NCBI GenBank assembly: GCA_900315125.1
Contig: OMXT01000040.1
Coordinates: forward strand, 1-53,413
Origin: an uncultured Eubacteriales bacterium
GTDB lineage: Bacteria > Bacillota > Clostridia > Peptostreptococcales > Anaerovoracaceae
DNA: 53,413 bases
Direction of reading: 5' to 3'
The notes beneath the pieces were generated by a model. It was given only the letters and a program-made list of their open reading frames with translations, ran no database searches and was not told the DNA's origin. The position numbers were made by a program, and so were the translations under genes. Shown piece after piece: positions 46,711 through 53,413 of the stretch. Position 1 is the first letter of the stretch. Each line of letters opens with the position of its first letter.

Positions 46711-47709
46711 ATGAAAAATATCGGAGTTATAGGAGCCGGAAGCTGGGGGACTGCTCTGGCGCTTACCCTCAGCAATAAGGGGCATAAGGTAAGGATCTGC
46801 GATGTGGATACAGCCCACGTGGCAGAAATGAAAGAAAAAAGAGAGAATGCGAAGTACCTTCCGGGTATTCCTTTTAACGACAACATGGAAGTGGTGGACG
46901 AAACGGGTGAAGCACTGGAGGGAGCGGATATCGTGCTGTTCTCCGCACCTGCCCAGCATTTCCGCAGCGCCCTGGAGCATGCGATCCCCTATCTGGAAGA
47001 CAATATGGTAGCAGTCAACGTGGCTAAGGGAATCGAACAGGGCACGCTGATGCGCATGTCGGAGATCGCCTACACGCTGAAGCCGGATCTGAAATATGTG
47101 ACCCTTTCCGGTCCGTCCCACGCGGAAGAAGTAGGACGGTTCCTGCCCACTACCGTTGCCGTCGCATCCAGGGACATGGAGCTGGCGGAATACATCCAGG
47201 ATGAGTTTATGACGAACCGTTTCCGCATTTACACCAATCCCGATGTGTGCGGCGTGGAGCTGGGCGGATCCCTGAAGAATATCATCGCCCTGGGCGCCGG
47301 CATATCCGACGGGATCGGCTTCGGAGACAATGCCAAGGCTGCGCTGATGACCAGAGGCATTACGGAAATGAAACGCCTCGGCGTAAAACTGGGCGCAAAG
47401 GAAGAATCATTCGCCGGCCTGACGGGCGTAGGCGACCTGATCGTAACATGCACCAGCATGCATTCCCGCAACCGCCGGTGCGGCATACTCATCGGCGAGG
47501 GCGAAAAGCCCAGCGCGGCTGTGAAGAAGATCGGCATGGTCGTAGAAGGGATCTATACGACACAGGCGGCATATCAGCTTGCTCAGCGCGTCGGCGTGGA
47601 GATGCCCATTACGGAGAGTATATACGACTGCGTCAATGAGAAGATCGACGCGAGAGAAGCGGTAGAAATGCTCATGACCCGCGACAAGAAAAATGAGATG
47701 AAGTTATAA
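46711..47709 (+). CDS. gpsA: Glycerol-3-phosphate dehydrogenase [NAD(P)+]
   Basis: A 332-aa dehydrogenase making sn-glycerol-3-phosphate from dihydroxyacetone phosphate for phospholipids. N-terminal dinucleotide motif GVIGAGSWGTALA (~4-16), a conserved GPSHAEEV segment, and the catalytic lysine in GGSLKNIIALGAG. AAGGCGG precedes the ATG. In many spore-forming Clostridia spoIVA comes next; here miaB starts three bases after the stop. Confidence 0.97.
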   Translation: MKNIGVIGAGSWGTALALTLSNKGHKVRICDVDTAHVAEMKEKRENAKYLPGIPFNDNMEVVDETGEALEGADIVLFSAPAQHFRSALEHAIPYLEDNMVAVNVAKGIEQGTLMRMSEIAYTLKPDLKYVTLSGPSHAEEVGRFLPTTVAVASRDMELAEYIQDEFMTNRFRIYTNPDVCGVELGGSLKNIIALGAGISDGIGFGDNAKAALMTRGITEMKRLGVKLGAKEESFAGLTGVGDLIVTCTSMHSRNRRCGILIGEGEKPSAAVKKIGMVVEGIYTTQAAYQLAQRVGVEMPITESIYDCVNEKIDAREAVEMLMTRDKKNEMKL

Positions 47710-47712
47710 GCA

Positions 47713-49044
47713 ATGGAGAAAACATTTCATATCACGACATTTGGCTGCCAGATGAATGAGCATGACTCGGAGATCATGGCGGGGATGCTCCTGGAGAGGG
47801 GCTACCGGCAGGTCAGCGAGCGGCGTCAGGCGAAGGTTGCCATTATCAATACCTGCAGTGTCAGGGAAAATGCAGACAAGCGGTTCTTCGGAACCCTGGG
47901 GCAGCTCAAGCGGCGGAAGATGGCGGAGCCGGACTTTACGGTCTGCGTCTGCGGATGCATGATGCAGCAGCAGCACATCATCGACACGATCAAGACGAAG
48001 TATCCCTGGGTGGACGTGATATTCGGCACTCATAATATCTCACATTTCCCGGAGCTCCTGGAACATGTGATCCAGGAGAAGACCAAGCAGATCGAGATCC
48101 TGGAGGACGGCAGGACTGACGACGGGGAACTGCCATCCCGGCGGATGTACCAGTGCAAGGCGCTGGTGAATATCATGTACGGCTGCAATAACTTCTGTAC
48201 ATACTGCATCGTGCCCTACACCAGGGGACGGGAGCACAGCCGCAGCCCGGAGCATATCCGGGAGGAGGTCGAGAAACTCGTAAAGGACGGCGTCCGGGAG
48301 GTCATGCTCCTGGGACAGAATGTGAACTCCTACCGGGGCGTTTCGGAGGACGGGAGCACCTGGAGTTTCGCCCGGCTGATCCTTTTCCTTGCGGAGATCG
48401 ACGGGCTGGAGCGGATCCGGTTCATGACGTCTCATCCAAAGGATCTTTCCGATGAACTGATCGATGTGTTCCGCAGCTGCGACAAGCTGTGCAAGAATAT
48501 CCATCTGCCGGTCCAGTCCGGGAGCACGGAAATCATGCAGCGGATGAACCGGCATTATACAAGGGAAAGTTATATGGATACTGTCCGCAGACTCCGGAAA
48601 GCGGTGCCGGATATCACCATGTCTACGGATATCATCGTCGGATTCCCCGGGGAAACGGAGGAACAGTTCCAGGATACCCTGAGCCTGGTGGAGGAGGTCC
48701 GGTACGATTCTGCCTTTACGTTCCTGTATTCCGTGCGGACGGGGACGCCGGCGGCGTCCTACGGAGAGCAGATCCCAGAGGAGGTAAAACACGAACGGTT
48801 CAACCGGCTCGTTGATCTTGTGAACCGGATCAGCGCCGAGAAAAATGCGAAATATAAGGGGCGTGTGGAGCGGGTCCTGGTAGAAGGACCCAGCAAGCGA
48901 AACAGCAAAACGCTCTGCGGAAGAACGGATGGATTTAAACTCGTGAATTTTGAAGGGAGCAGAGAGATGATCGGAACATTTGTAAATGTAGAGATCACAG
49001 AAGGCAAAACCTTCAGTCTGGAAGGCCGGGTGGTGGAAGAATGA
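47713..49044 (+). CDS. miaB: tRNA methylthiotransferase MiaB
   Basis: A 443-aa radical-SAM enzyme that adds a methylthio group to i6A37 of tRNA. The N-terminal domain holds the auxiliary cluster cysteines (FGCQMNEHDSE, NTCSVRENADK, CGCMMQQ). The radical-SAM motif is CNNFCTYCIVPYTRG (~159-173). The C-terminal ~65 residues are the TRAM domain. The start has only a weak ribosome site and lies three bases after gpsA. Its stop overlaps the MurT-like start by ATGA. Confidence 0.96.
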   Translation: MEKTFHITTFGCQMNEHDSEIMAGMLLERGYRQVSERRQAKVAIINTCSVRENADKRFFGTLGQLKRRKMAEPDFTVCVCGCMMQQQHIIDTIKTKYPWVDVIFGTHNISHFPELLEHVIQEKTKQIEILEDGRTDDGELPSRRMYQCKALVNIMYGCNNFCTYCIVPYTRGREHSRSPEHIREEVEKLVKDGVREVMLLGQNVNSYRGVSEDGSTWSFARLILFLAEIDGLERIRFMTSHPKDLSDELIDVFRSCDKLCKNIHLPVQSGSTEIMQRMNRHYTRESYMDTVRRLRKAVPDITMSTDIIVGFPGETEEQFQDTLSLVEEVRYDSAFTFLYSVRTGTPAASYGEQIPEEVKHERFNRLVDLVNRISAEKNAKYKGRVERVLVEGPSKRNSKTLCGRTDGFKLVNFEGSREMIGTFVNVEITEGKTFSLEGRVVEE

Positions 49045-50405
49045 AATTTTACATCGCCCTGTGGTCGGCTAAGCTGATCAACGCTATGATCAATGTGATC
49101 GATTCCAGCAGAGGCACGAACTTCGCCGGTGAGAAGGCAATGAAGATCGATCCGAAGATGATCGCGCATTTTAAGGGGATAGACCCTGAGAAGGTTTTGT
49201 TTATTACGGGAACGAACGGCAAGTCTACGACGAACAACCTCATAAACCATGTACTGAAGGAAAACGGAAAGACCGTGGTTTCCAATCTGGAGGGCGCGAA
49301 CCTGATCACCGGCGTCTGCACGGCGCTGATCAAGGCCAGCAGCCTGTCCGGACGGGTCCGGGCGGACTATTTTATATTCGAGACCGACGAACGCTATGTG
49401 CCGGTGATCCGGGAGCAGCTCCCGGCGGCAAACCTGCTGGTCACCAATCTGCAGAAGGATCAGGTGCAGAGGAACGGCGATCCGGACTTTATCTACCGGA
49501 AGCTGAAGAAGGCTGCTGCGGGCCAGAACATGCGGCTGTTTCTCAATAATGAAGAACCCAGGGCCCGTGCCTTTGACGAGGACGCCCGGGAAGTGGTCAG
49601 CTACGGTGTGGCCAGCCATTCGGAGAGTTTCTGCAAAGGCGGCAGCTATGTGACTATGGCCTGTCCCAAGTGCCATCACCGCATCAACTTCGCCTATTAT
49701 AATAATGACGGGGTAGGACCCTTTGAGTGTTCCCACTGCGGTCACCGCAGCGCGGAGCACGCGGATTACGAAGTAGAAAATGTAAACTTCAAAAAGCGCC
49801 GGTTCACGGTGCAGGGAGCAGAATTTCCCATGCCCTACGATACGCCCTACATGCTCTATAATTACGCGGCGGCAGTAGCTGTGGCGAAGGAGCTGGCGGG
49901 CATCGAGCCCCAGGATGCGGCAAGGGCATTCGGGAGCTTTAAGAACGTGGGAGGACGTTTCGAGATCCTTCATTACAAAGGCAAGACCATCAAGTACATG
50001 CGGATCAAGCAGGAGAATCCGGAGACCCTCCAGACCAGCATTAATGTAATGGCGGCGGATCCGAACCGGAAGATGGTCGCACTGGGTCTCTGTCCCCTGG
50101 TGGACATGATCCCCCATTATGCGAACTCCTTCTATGCCTTTGACTGTGACTTCAGCAAGCTGGTCCGTTCCGATGTGGAGAAGTATTTCTGCTTCTCCGA
50201 GCGGGTATGCTATGACACGGCAAACCGCCTGATCTACGAGGGCGTGGACCCGAAGGACATCAGTATCGCGGACACGGAGGATGTAGAAGTGATCTTCCGG
50301 GAGATCGAGGAGGCAGAAACGGACAATATCTACCTGATCACATGGCTCCATACCTATGAGTATATGGAGAAGATTCTGAAGAAAGAAGGTGTGGAGATTG
50401 AATGA
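49041..50405 (+). CDS. MurT-like Mur ligase (divergent)
   Basis: A 454-aa Mur-ligase-like protein. ATP loop ITGTNGKSTT (~53-62), a four-cysteine zinc ribbon (CPKCHH and CSHCG, ~210-238) inserted in the middle domain as in MurT, and a C-terminal DUF1727-like domain. True MurT with GatD amidates the D-glutamate of lipid II to D-isoglutamine. Differences from the MurT sequences I recall: NlfRDQLDRYGE reads NLQKDQVQRNGD, VKNPAG reads KQENPETLQ, and the NDxxADGxDVSW stretch is replaced by a segment around CPLVDMIPHYAN. Its GatD-like neighbour lacks catalytic residues. It may be a paralogue with another substrate, or use free ammonia. Paired and overlapping with miaB and the GatD-like gene. Confidence 0.8.
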   Translation: MKFYIALWSAKLINAMINVIDSSRGTNFAGEKAMKIDPKMIAHFKGIDPEKVLFITGTNGKSTTNNLINHVLKENGKTVVSNLEGANLITGVCTALIKASSLSGRVRADYFIFETDERYVPVIREQLPAANLLVTNLQKDQVQRNGDPDFIYRKLKKAAAGQNMRLFLNNEEPRARAFDEDAREVVSYGVASHSESFCKGGSYVTMACPKCHHRINFAYYNNDGVGPFECSHCGHRSAEHADYEVENVNFKKRRFTVQGAEFPMPYDTPYMLYNYAAAVAVAKELAGIEPQDAARAFGSFKNVGGRFEILHYKGKTIKYMRIKQENPETLQTSINVMAADPNRKMVALGLCPLVDMIPHYANSFYAFDCDFSKLVRSDVEKYFCFSERVCYDTANRLIYEGVDPKDISIADTEDVEVIFREIEEAETDNIYLITWLHTYEYMEKILKKEGVEIE

Positions 50406-51156
50406 GTTCAGAGTAGCGTGGCTTTTTCCTGATACGCTGTTCCTCCACGGTGAGCGGGGCAATCTCCTGGCACTGGCGAAGTTCGCCCAGAGGGCAGGGC
50501 TGATCCCCCAGGTGGATAAGGTGGATTTCAGCACAGAAGGCTTTGTGCCCCAGGATTATGACGCCATATTCTGCGCGCCGGGGGAGATATCCTCGTTCCA
50601 GACGGTACTGAACTGGCTGGCGCCCTATAAGCAGCAGCTGGCGGATTATGTGGACGACGGCAGGCCGCTGATCGTGACTGGGACGTCTGTGGGACTGTTC
50701 GGCGCCCATGTGGTCCGGGAGGACGGTTCGTCCTTTGCGGGACTAGGCCTGATCGACACGGAGTTCCACGAAAACAGAGATGTTTACGGTGACGATATCT
50801 GGTTTACCTGTGAGTACAACGGCAAGTCCATGGAGATCATCGGGAACCAGATCCAGATGGGGGATTTCCTGATCGGTGAAGAGCAGCCCTTCGGCCATCT
50901 TTCTTACGGATACGGAAATACCGGGAAAGACCGAAATGAAGGGGTGCTCCGGGGAAATTCGATTTTCACGAACACCCTGGGGCCCATGCTCGTGTGCAAC
51001 CCCTGGCTCACGGAGGAGATCATTCGTGTGGGCTGCGCGGCGAAGGATTACGACATAGAGGATTTTGGCTACGATATGAAACTGGAGAAGGATTCCTTCG
51101 CGACGAAGAAGGACTTCATCGAGACGAAGGAAACGAACCTGACGAACTGTAAATAA
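50398..51156 (+). CDS. GatD-like glutamine amidotransferase, catalytic residues absent
   Basis: A 252-aa protein aligning along its whole length with GatD (start VAWLFPDTLFLHGERGNL, middle GLGLID, late GHLSYGYGNTGKDRNEGV). The start is probably TTG 50398, overlapping the MurT-like stop. The only nearby ATG (50402) is out of frame. Compared with Staphylococcus aureus GatD as I remember it, the nucleophile region ICGGYQ reads TGTSVG, so Cys 94 becomes Gly 95, and TYLHGP reads TNTLGP, so His 189 becomes Leu 194. GGGSDREQ reads APGEISSFQ. It should not hydrolyse glutamine. A structural or regulatory partner of the MurT-like protein is likely. Confidence 0.82.
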   Translation: MNEFRVAWLFPDTLFLHGERGNLLALAKFAQRAGLIPQVDKVDFSTEGFVPQDYDAIFCAPGEISSFQTVLNWLAPYKQQLADYVDDGRPLIVTGTSVGLFGAHVVREDGSSFAGLGLIDTEFHENRDVYGDDIWFTCEYNGKSMEIIGNQIQMGDFLIGEEQPFGHLSYGYGNTGKDRNEGVLRGNSIFTNTLGPMLVCNPWLTEEIIRVGCAAKDYDIEDFGYDMKLEKDSFATKKDFIETKETNLTNCK

Positions 51157-51228
51157 TTATGAACCGCTGCGGCAGCGATCCGGGCAGACCGGGCGCCTGC
51201 CGCTGCAGGATATAAAGGAGATTTTATT

Positions 51229-51504
51229 ATGGGACTTTTTGACAACATTCAGGGAGCAGTAAAGAATGCCGGCGACCGGGCAGGCGACGCCATCGAAATG
51301 ACGAAGCTGAAAAGCAGAGTCAGCAGTGAAAAGAAAGAAGTGCAGATCGAAATGAGCAAAATCGGCAAGATATTCTATGACCGGATCAAGAACGGGGAGA
51401 TCGAGCCGGACGACGACCTGAACAATATCATTGAACGCATCGACGCTCACAAGGCGACCATTGATGAACTCCAGGAATCGCTGTCTGCTCTGGCAGGGGA
51501 ATGA
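51229..51504 (+). CDS. Small coiled-coil protein
   Basis: A 91-aa, charged, mostly helical protein with a good AAAGGAG site before its ATG. The opening MGLFDNIQGAVKNAGDRAGD and the middle TKLKSRVSSEKKEVQIEMSKIGKIFYDR resemble the N-terminal part of small Clostridial proteins that end in a zinc ribbon, but no cysteine is present here. Heptad-like spacing continues to the end. It lies 72 bases after the GatD-like gene, with a GCGGCAG/CTGCCGC inverted repeat in the gap, and is followed by a terminator. Function unknown. Confidence 0.7.
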   Translation: MGLFDNIQGAVKNAGDRAGDAIEMTKLKSRVSSEKKEVQIEMSKIGKIFYDRIKNGEIEPDDDLNNIIERIDAHKATIDELQESLSALAGE

Positions 51505-51558
51505 TCCCGTCATCGCAGCATGATCCCGCAATCGTGGAATAAAATGAAGGACACATCT

Positions 51559-51584
51559 GAGCCTGCTGATGCAGGCTCATTGTT
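51559..51584 (+). terminator. Terminator after the small coiled-coil gene
   Basis: GAGCCTGC (51559-51566) pairs with GCAGGCTC (51571-51578), loop TGAT, followed by ATTGTTTT. Confidence 0.85.
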
Positions 51585-51652
51585 TTCTGCGCCTCTGCTG
51601 CGCCTGTGACCGCGCGGCATCTGGTGCATTGCAATAAACAAAAGGAGTATGG

Positions 51653-52372
51653 ATGAACAACAGAAGCGAGTGGATGCCCCTGGCCATCGTCATCGGGGCA
51701 ATGGTGCTGCTGAATTTCCTGAACGGGGATTTCAGCAATTTCGGCGAATGGATCATGCGGCAGCTTCTGGCGCTGCCCGGGATCGTGGTCGGCCTTTCTT
51801 TTCATGAGTTCGGTCACGCGATCGTTTCGGACCGCTGCGGCGATCCCACACCCCGGTCCCAGGGAAGGGTGACCCTCAACCCGGCGGCCCACATCGACCT
51901 GGTAGGGTTTATATGTCTTTTCTTCGCCGGATTCGGCTGGGGTCAGCCCGTGGAAGTGGATCCCCGCTATTATAAGCACCGGCGGATCGATAAATTCCTC
52001 GTGGACATCGCCGGCGTCGTCATGAATTTCCTAGTGGCTCTGGCGGGAGCGGTGATTCTGCGCTTCATCGCCCACGGGAGCAGCGCCTTCTTCATGTCCG
52101 CAACCGGAGGCGCCGTCATAGAGATCGTCCAGCAGCTGATCCTCATCAATCTGGTACTGATGATCTTCAACCTGATCCCGGTGCCGCCTCTGGACGGGTT
52201 TGGGATCCTGACCCAGATATTCAACCTGGAAAGATACAGCTGGTATTACAAAGTGTATTCTTACGGCTTTTACATCCTGCTTGCGCTGATATTTTTTGGC
52301 GTCACAGATAAGATCCTCACGCCAGGGATCCAGGCAGTCTATACCTGGATGTTCCACACAATCATATATTAG
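51653..52372 (+). CDS. Site-2 protease-type zinc metalloprotease (M50)
   Basis: A 239-aa integral membrane protein with about six helices. The zinc motif HEFGH is at ~52-56 in a helix (GLSFHEFGHAI), and a later Asp in NLIPVPPLDGFGIL completes the metal site. NPAAHIDLVGF is typical of the compact M50B group. No PDZ or CBS domain is present, so it belongs to the minimal intramembrane proteases. AAAGGAG precedes the ATG. Its substrate, often an anti-sigma factor or signal peptide remnant, is unknown. ScpA/ScpB, frequent neighbours in Clostridia, are not in the window. Confidence 0.9.
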   Translation: MNNRSEWMPLAIVIGAMVLLNFLNGDFSNFGEWIMRQLLALPGIVVGLSFHEFGHAIVSDRCGDPTPRSQGRVTLNPAAHIDLVGFICLFFAGFGWGQPVEVDPRYYKHRRIDKFLVDIAGVVMNFLVALAGAVILRFIAHGSSAFFMSATGGAVIEIVQQLILINLVLMIFNLIPVPPLDGFGILTQIFNLERYSWYYKVYSYGFYILLALIFFGVTDKILTPGIQAVYTWMFHTIIY

Positions 52373-52378
52373 CACGAA

Positions 52379-52414
52379 AAAAGGACTGTCCCAAAATAAA
52401 GAGGCGGTCCTTTT
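52379..52414. terminator. Bidirectional terminator between the M50 protease and the alpha/beta hydrolase
   Basis: AAAAGGACTG (52379-52388) pairs with CGGTCCTTTT (52405-52414) with one wobble. A-run and T-run on the two sides suit both converging genes. Confidence 0.8.
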
Positions 52415-52422
52415 GGTTTCTG

Positions 52423-53238
52423 TCAGCCGATGACTTCTGCCAGCGCCTGAGCTACTTCCAATGGCTTCTCTGTTGGAAACACGTGGGAGCAGCCGCTGAA
52501 ATGCCGGATCGTCAGCGGGGAACTGACGGCGGAACGGAGATAGCCCTCGATCCCCGGGGCAAACATTGGTGTTTCCGGAATAAAATATCCCATGGGCACA
52601 GTCAGATGACCGAGAATGTCCCGATGATCCAGCATGTTTATAGAATGCCAGAGGCTCATAAGGGCGAAGGGTGAGTTATTGCCCATCAGGATCGTTCCGG
52701 CATAGTCCTTCACATCCGCCGGAAGCCGGCTGAAGGCCGGCAGGATCCGGTCCCACATACGGACCATGAACTGGGATGGATCCTGAGCCATGAGCGCAAG
52801 ATCTCTGTTCAGATCCTCCACGCAGTAGCCGCCTGCGCCGCCCAGGTTCCAGGACCCTTCGCACATGGGTTTGGGACTCATGTCCAGAATCACGAATCCG
52901 GAAATCCCGCTGCAGCCGTATTTGCTGATATATTCATAGACGGTACATCCGCCCATGGAATGCCCTACGAGCACAGGCCGCTCCAGGTGGAGTCCGTCGA
53001 TCAGCTCGTGGAGATCCTCTGCCAGCTGGCTCACGGTATACCCGCCGGAGGGCACATCCGACTGGCCGTGACCCCTGTGGGAGTAGCTGATACAGCGGTA
53101 ATGCCGGCAGAGCTCCGGAACGATCTCATTATAAGCTTCCAGGGAATGTCCCCATCCGTGAAGGAGGACGACAGGCCGTCCGTGACCGTTTACTCTGTAA
53201 TCAAGCCCTGTTCCGTCACTTGTAATAAATCTGGGCAT
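52423..53238 (-). CDS. Alpha/beta-fold hydrolase
   Basis: A 271-aa cytoplasmic hydrolase. Oxyanion-hole HGWG (~27-30), nucleophile elbow GHSMGG (Ser ~94), and catalytic His in GCSHVFPTEKP (~251). The acid is less certain: the usual position reads IPETPMFAP, so Glu may replace Asp. A lid of ~80 residues follows strand 6. AGGGAGG serves the ATG at 53238. It is monocistronic, with its own promoter. Substrate unknown; esterases, haloperoxidase-like and carboxylic ester hydrolases share this layout. Confidence 0.88.
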   Translation of the reverse strand: MPRFITSDGTGLDYRVNGHGRPVVLLHGWGHSLEAYNEIVPELCRHYRCISYSHRGHGQSDVPSGGYTVSQLAEDLHELIDGLHLERPVLVGHSMGGCTVYEYISKYGCSGISGFVILDMSPKPMCEGSWNLGGAGGYCVEDLNRDLALMAQDPSQFMVRMWDRILPAFSRLPADVKDYAGTILMGNNSPFALMSLWHSINMLDHRDILGHLTVPMGYFIPETPMFAPGIEGYLRSAVSSPLTIRHFSGCSHVFPTEKPLEVAQALAEVIG

Positions 53239-53289
53239 TATTGACCTCCCTCGTAACTGTGGTTCGTTATAAAATACTGAGTATATTTT

Positions 53290-53319
53290 ATCATATTACT
53301 GAGGTCAGGGCAAATTCAA
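53290..53319 (-). promoter_or_regulatory. Promoter of the alpha/beta hydrolase gene
   Basis: On the minus strand TTGAAT (complement of 53314-53319) and TATGAT (complement of 53290-53295) are 18 bp apart. Transcription starts near 53283, about 45 bases before the ATG. The remaining bases to 53413 hold no gene. Confidence 0.6.
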
Positions 53320-53413
53320 TAAAATTATTGATAGTGTCAAGTTGTTAGGGAGTTTTTTGTTGACAATCCTCGGTAGGTATCTTCCTGCATAGGGATTAGC
53401 ATAGAGGATTTCT

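Noticed and set aside
50402-50404. ATG start for the GatD-like gene
   Set aside because: It is out of frame with the GatD-like protein. TTG 50398 or GTG 50389 are in frame.
53360-53365. TTGACA near the right edge as a plus-strand promoter
   Set aside because: No -10-like hexamer lies at 15-19 bp, and the window ends before any gene.

Overview
The window reads as a chromosomal segment of a mid-GC (roughly 55%, estimated by eye) member of the Bacillota, most likely class Clostridia. The grounds are consistent AGGAGG-type ribosome binding sites, TTGaca/TATAAT promoters with 16-18 bp spacers, a T-box leader, a GlnK/GlnL-type two-component system, MurT/GatD-like genes, a class I ilvC, and the gene orders plsX-rnc-smc-ftsY and der-plsY-gpsA. 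I cannot name the genus. No rRNA, tRNA, CRISPR array, transposase or phage gene is visible. spoIVA, which follows gpsA in many spore-forming Clostridia, is not there, which is a weak hint of an asporogenous lineage.

Layout. (1) 0.3-5.9 kb: Nudix hydrolase, a Xer-type recombinase with altered active-site positions, rplS on the minus strand with its own leader, then rbgA, rnhB and fhs. (2) 5.9-10.5 kb: a membrane/extracytoplasmic acyl-transfer cassette (SGNH protein, DUF4358 protein, MBOAT, DHHW protein) lying between the two one-carbon genes fhs and fchA. (3) 10.6-13.9 kb: a secreted, repeat-containing surface protein split by a frameshift near 12,255, with a structured leader. (4) 14.0-24.2 kb: the branched-chain amino acid region. 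leuA-leuC-leuD-leuB run leftward behind a leucine-type T-box, and ilvB-ilvN-ilvC-ilvD run rightward from a divergent promoter. (5) 24.2-30.8 kb: a nitrogen-related group of nitrilase, GlnK-like sensor kinase, GlnL-like response regulator, AGCS-type symporter (GlnT/AlsT-like) and a YtcJ-like amidohydrolase. A TTTTGA-N4-TTTTGA direct repeat sits at the symporter promoter. (6) 30.8-31.25 kb: a 475-base gene-free stretch with a strong promoter, several good RNA helices and terminators, probably a non-coding RNA. (7) 31.3-38.5 kb: valS-folC-GNAT-split thrE, then glyA. (8) 38.6-47.7 kb: plsX-rnc-smc-ftsY-der-plsY-gpsA, tightly packed and often overlapping. (9) 47.7-52.4 kb: miaB, a divergent MurT/GatD-like pair in which the GatD partner has lost both glutaminase residues, a small coiled-coil protein and an M50 protease. 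(10) 52.4-53.2 kb: an alpha/beta hydrolase on the minus strand.

How they work together. Fhs and FchA interconvert formate-level folates, and GlyA supplies C1 units from serine. The ilv and leu operons together cover valine, isoleucine and leucine synthesis from pyruvate/2-oxobutyrate, with leucine-tRNA charging sensed only on the leu arm. The kinase/regulator/symporter group resembles the glutamine-sensing GlnKL-GlnT system of Bacillus subtilis. The most unusual items are the GatD-like protein lacking its Cys and His, the candidate structured RNA before valS, the GlnL-like direct repeat, the Xer protein with Lys and His positions replaced, a six-cysteine cluster inside ValRS, and the frameshifted surface protein of mixed base composition.
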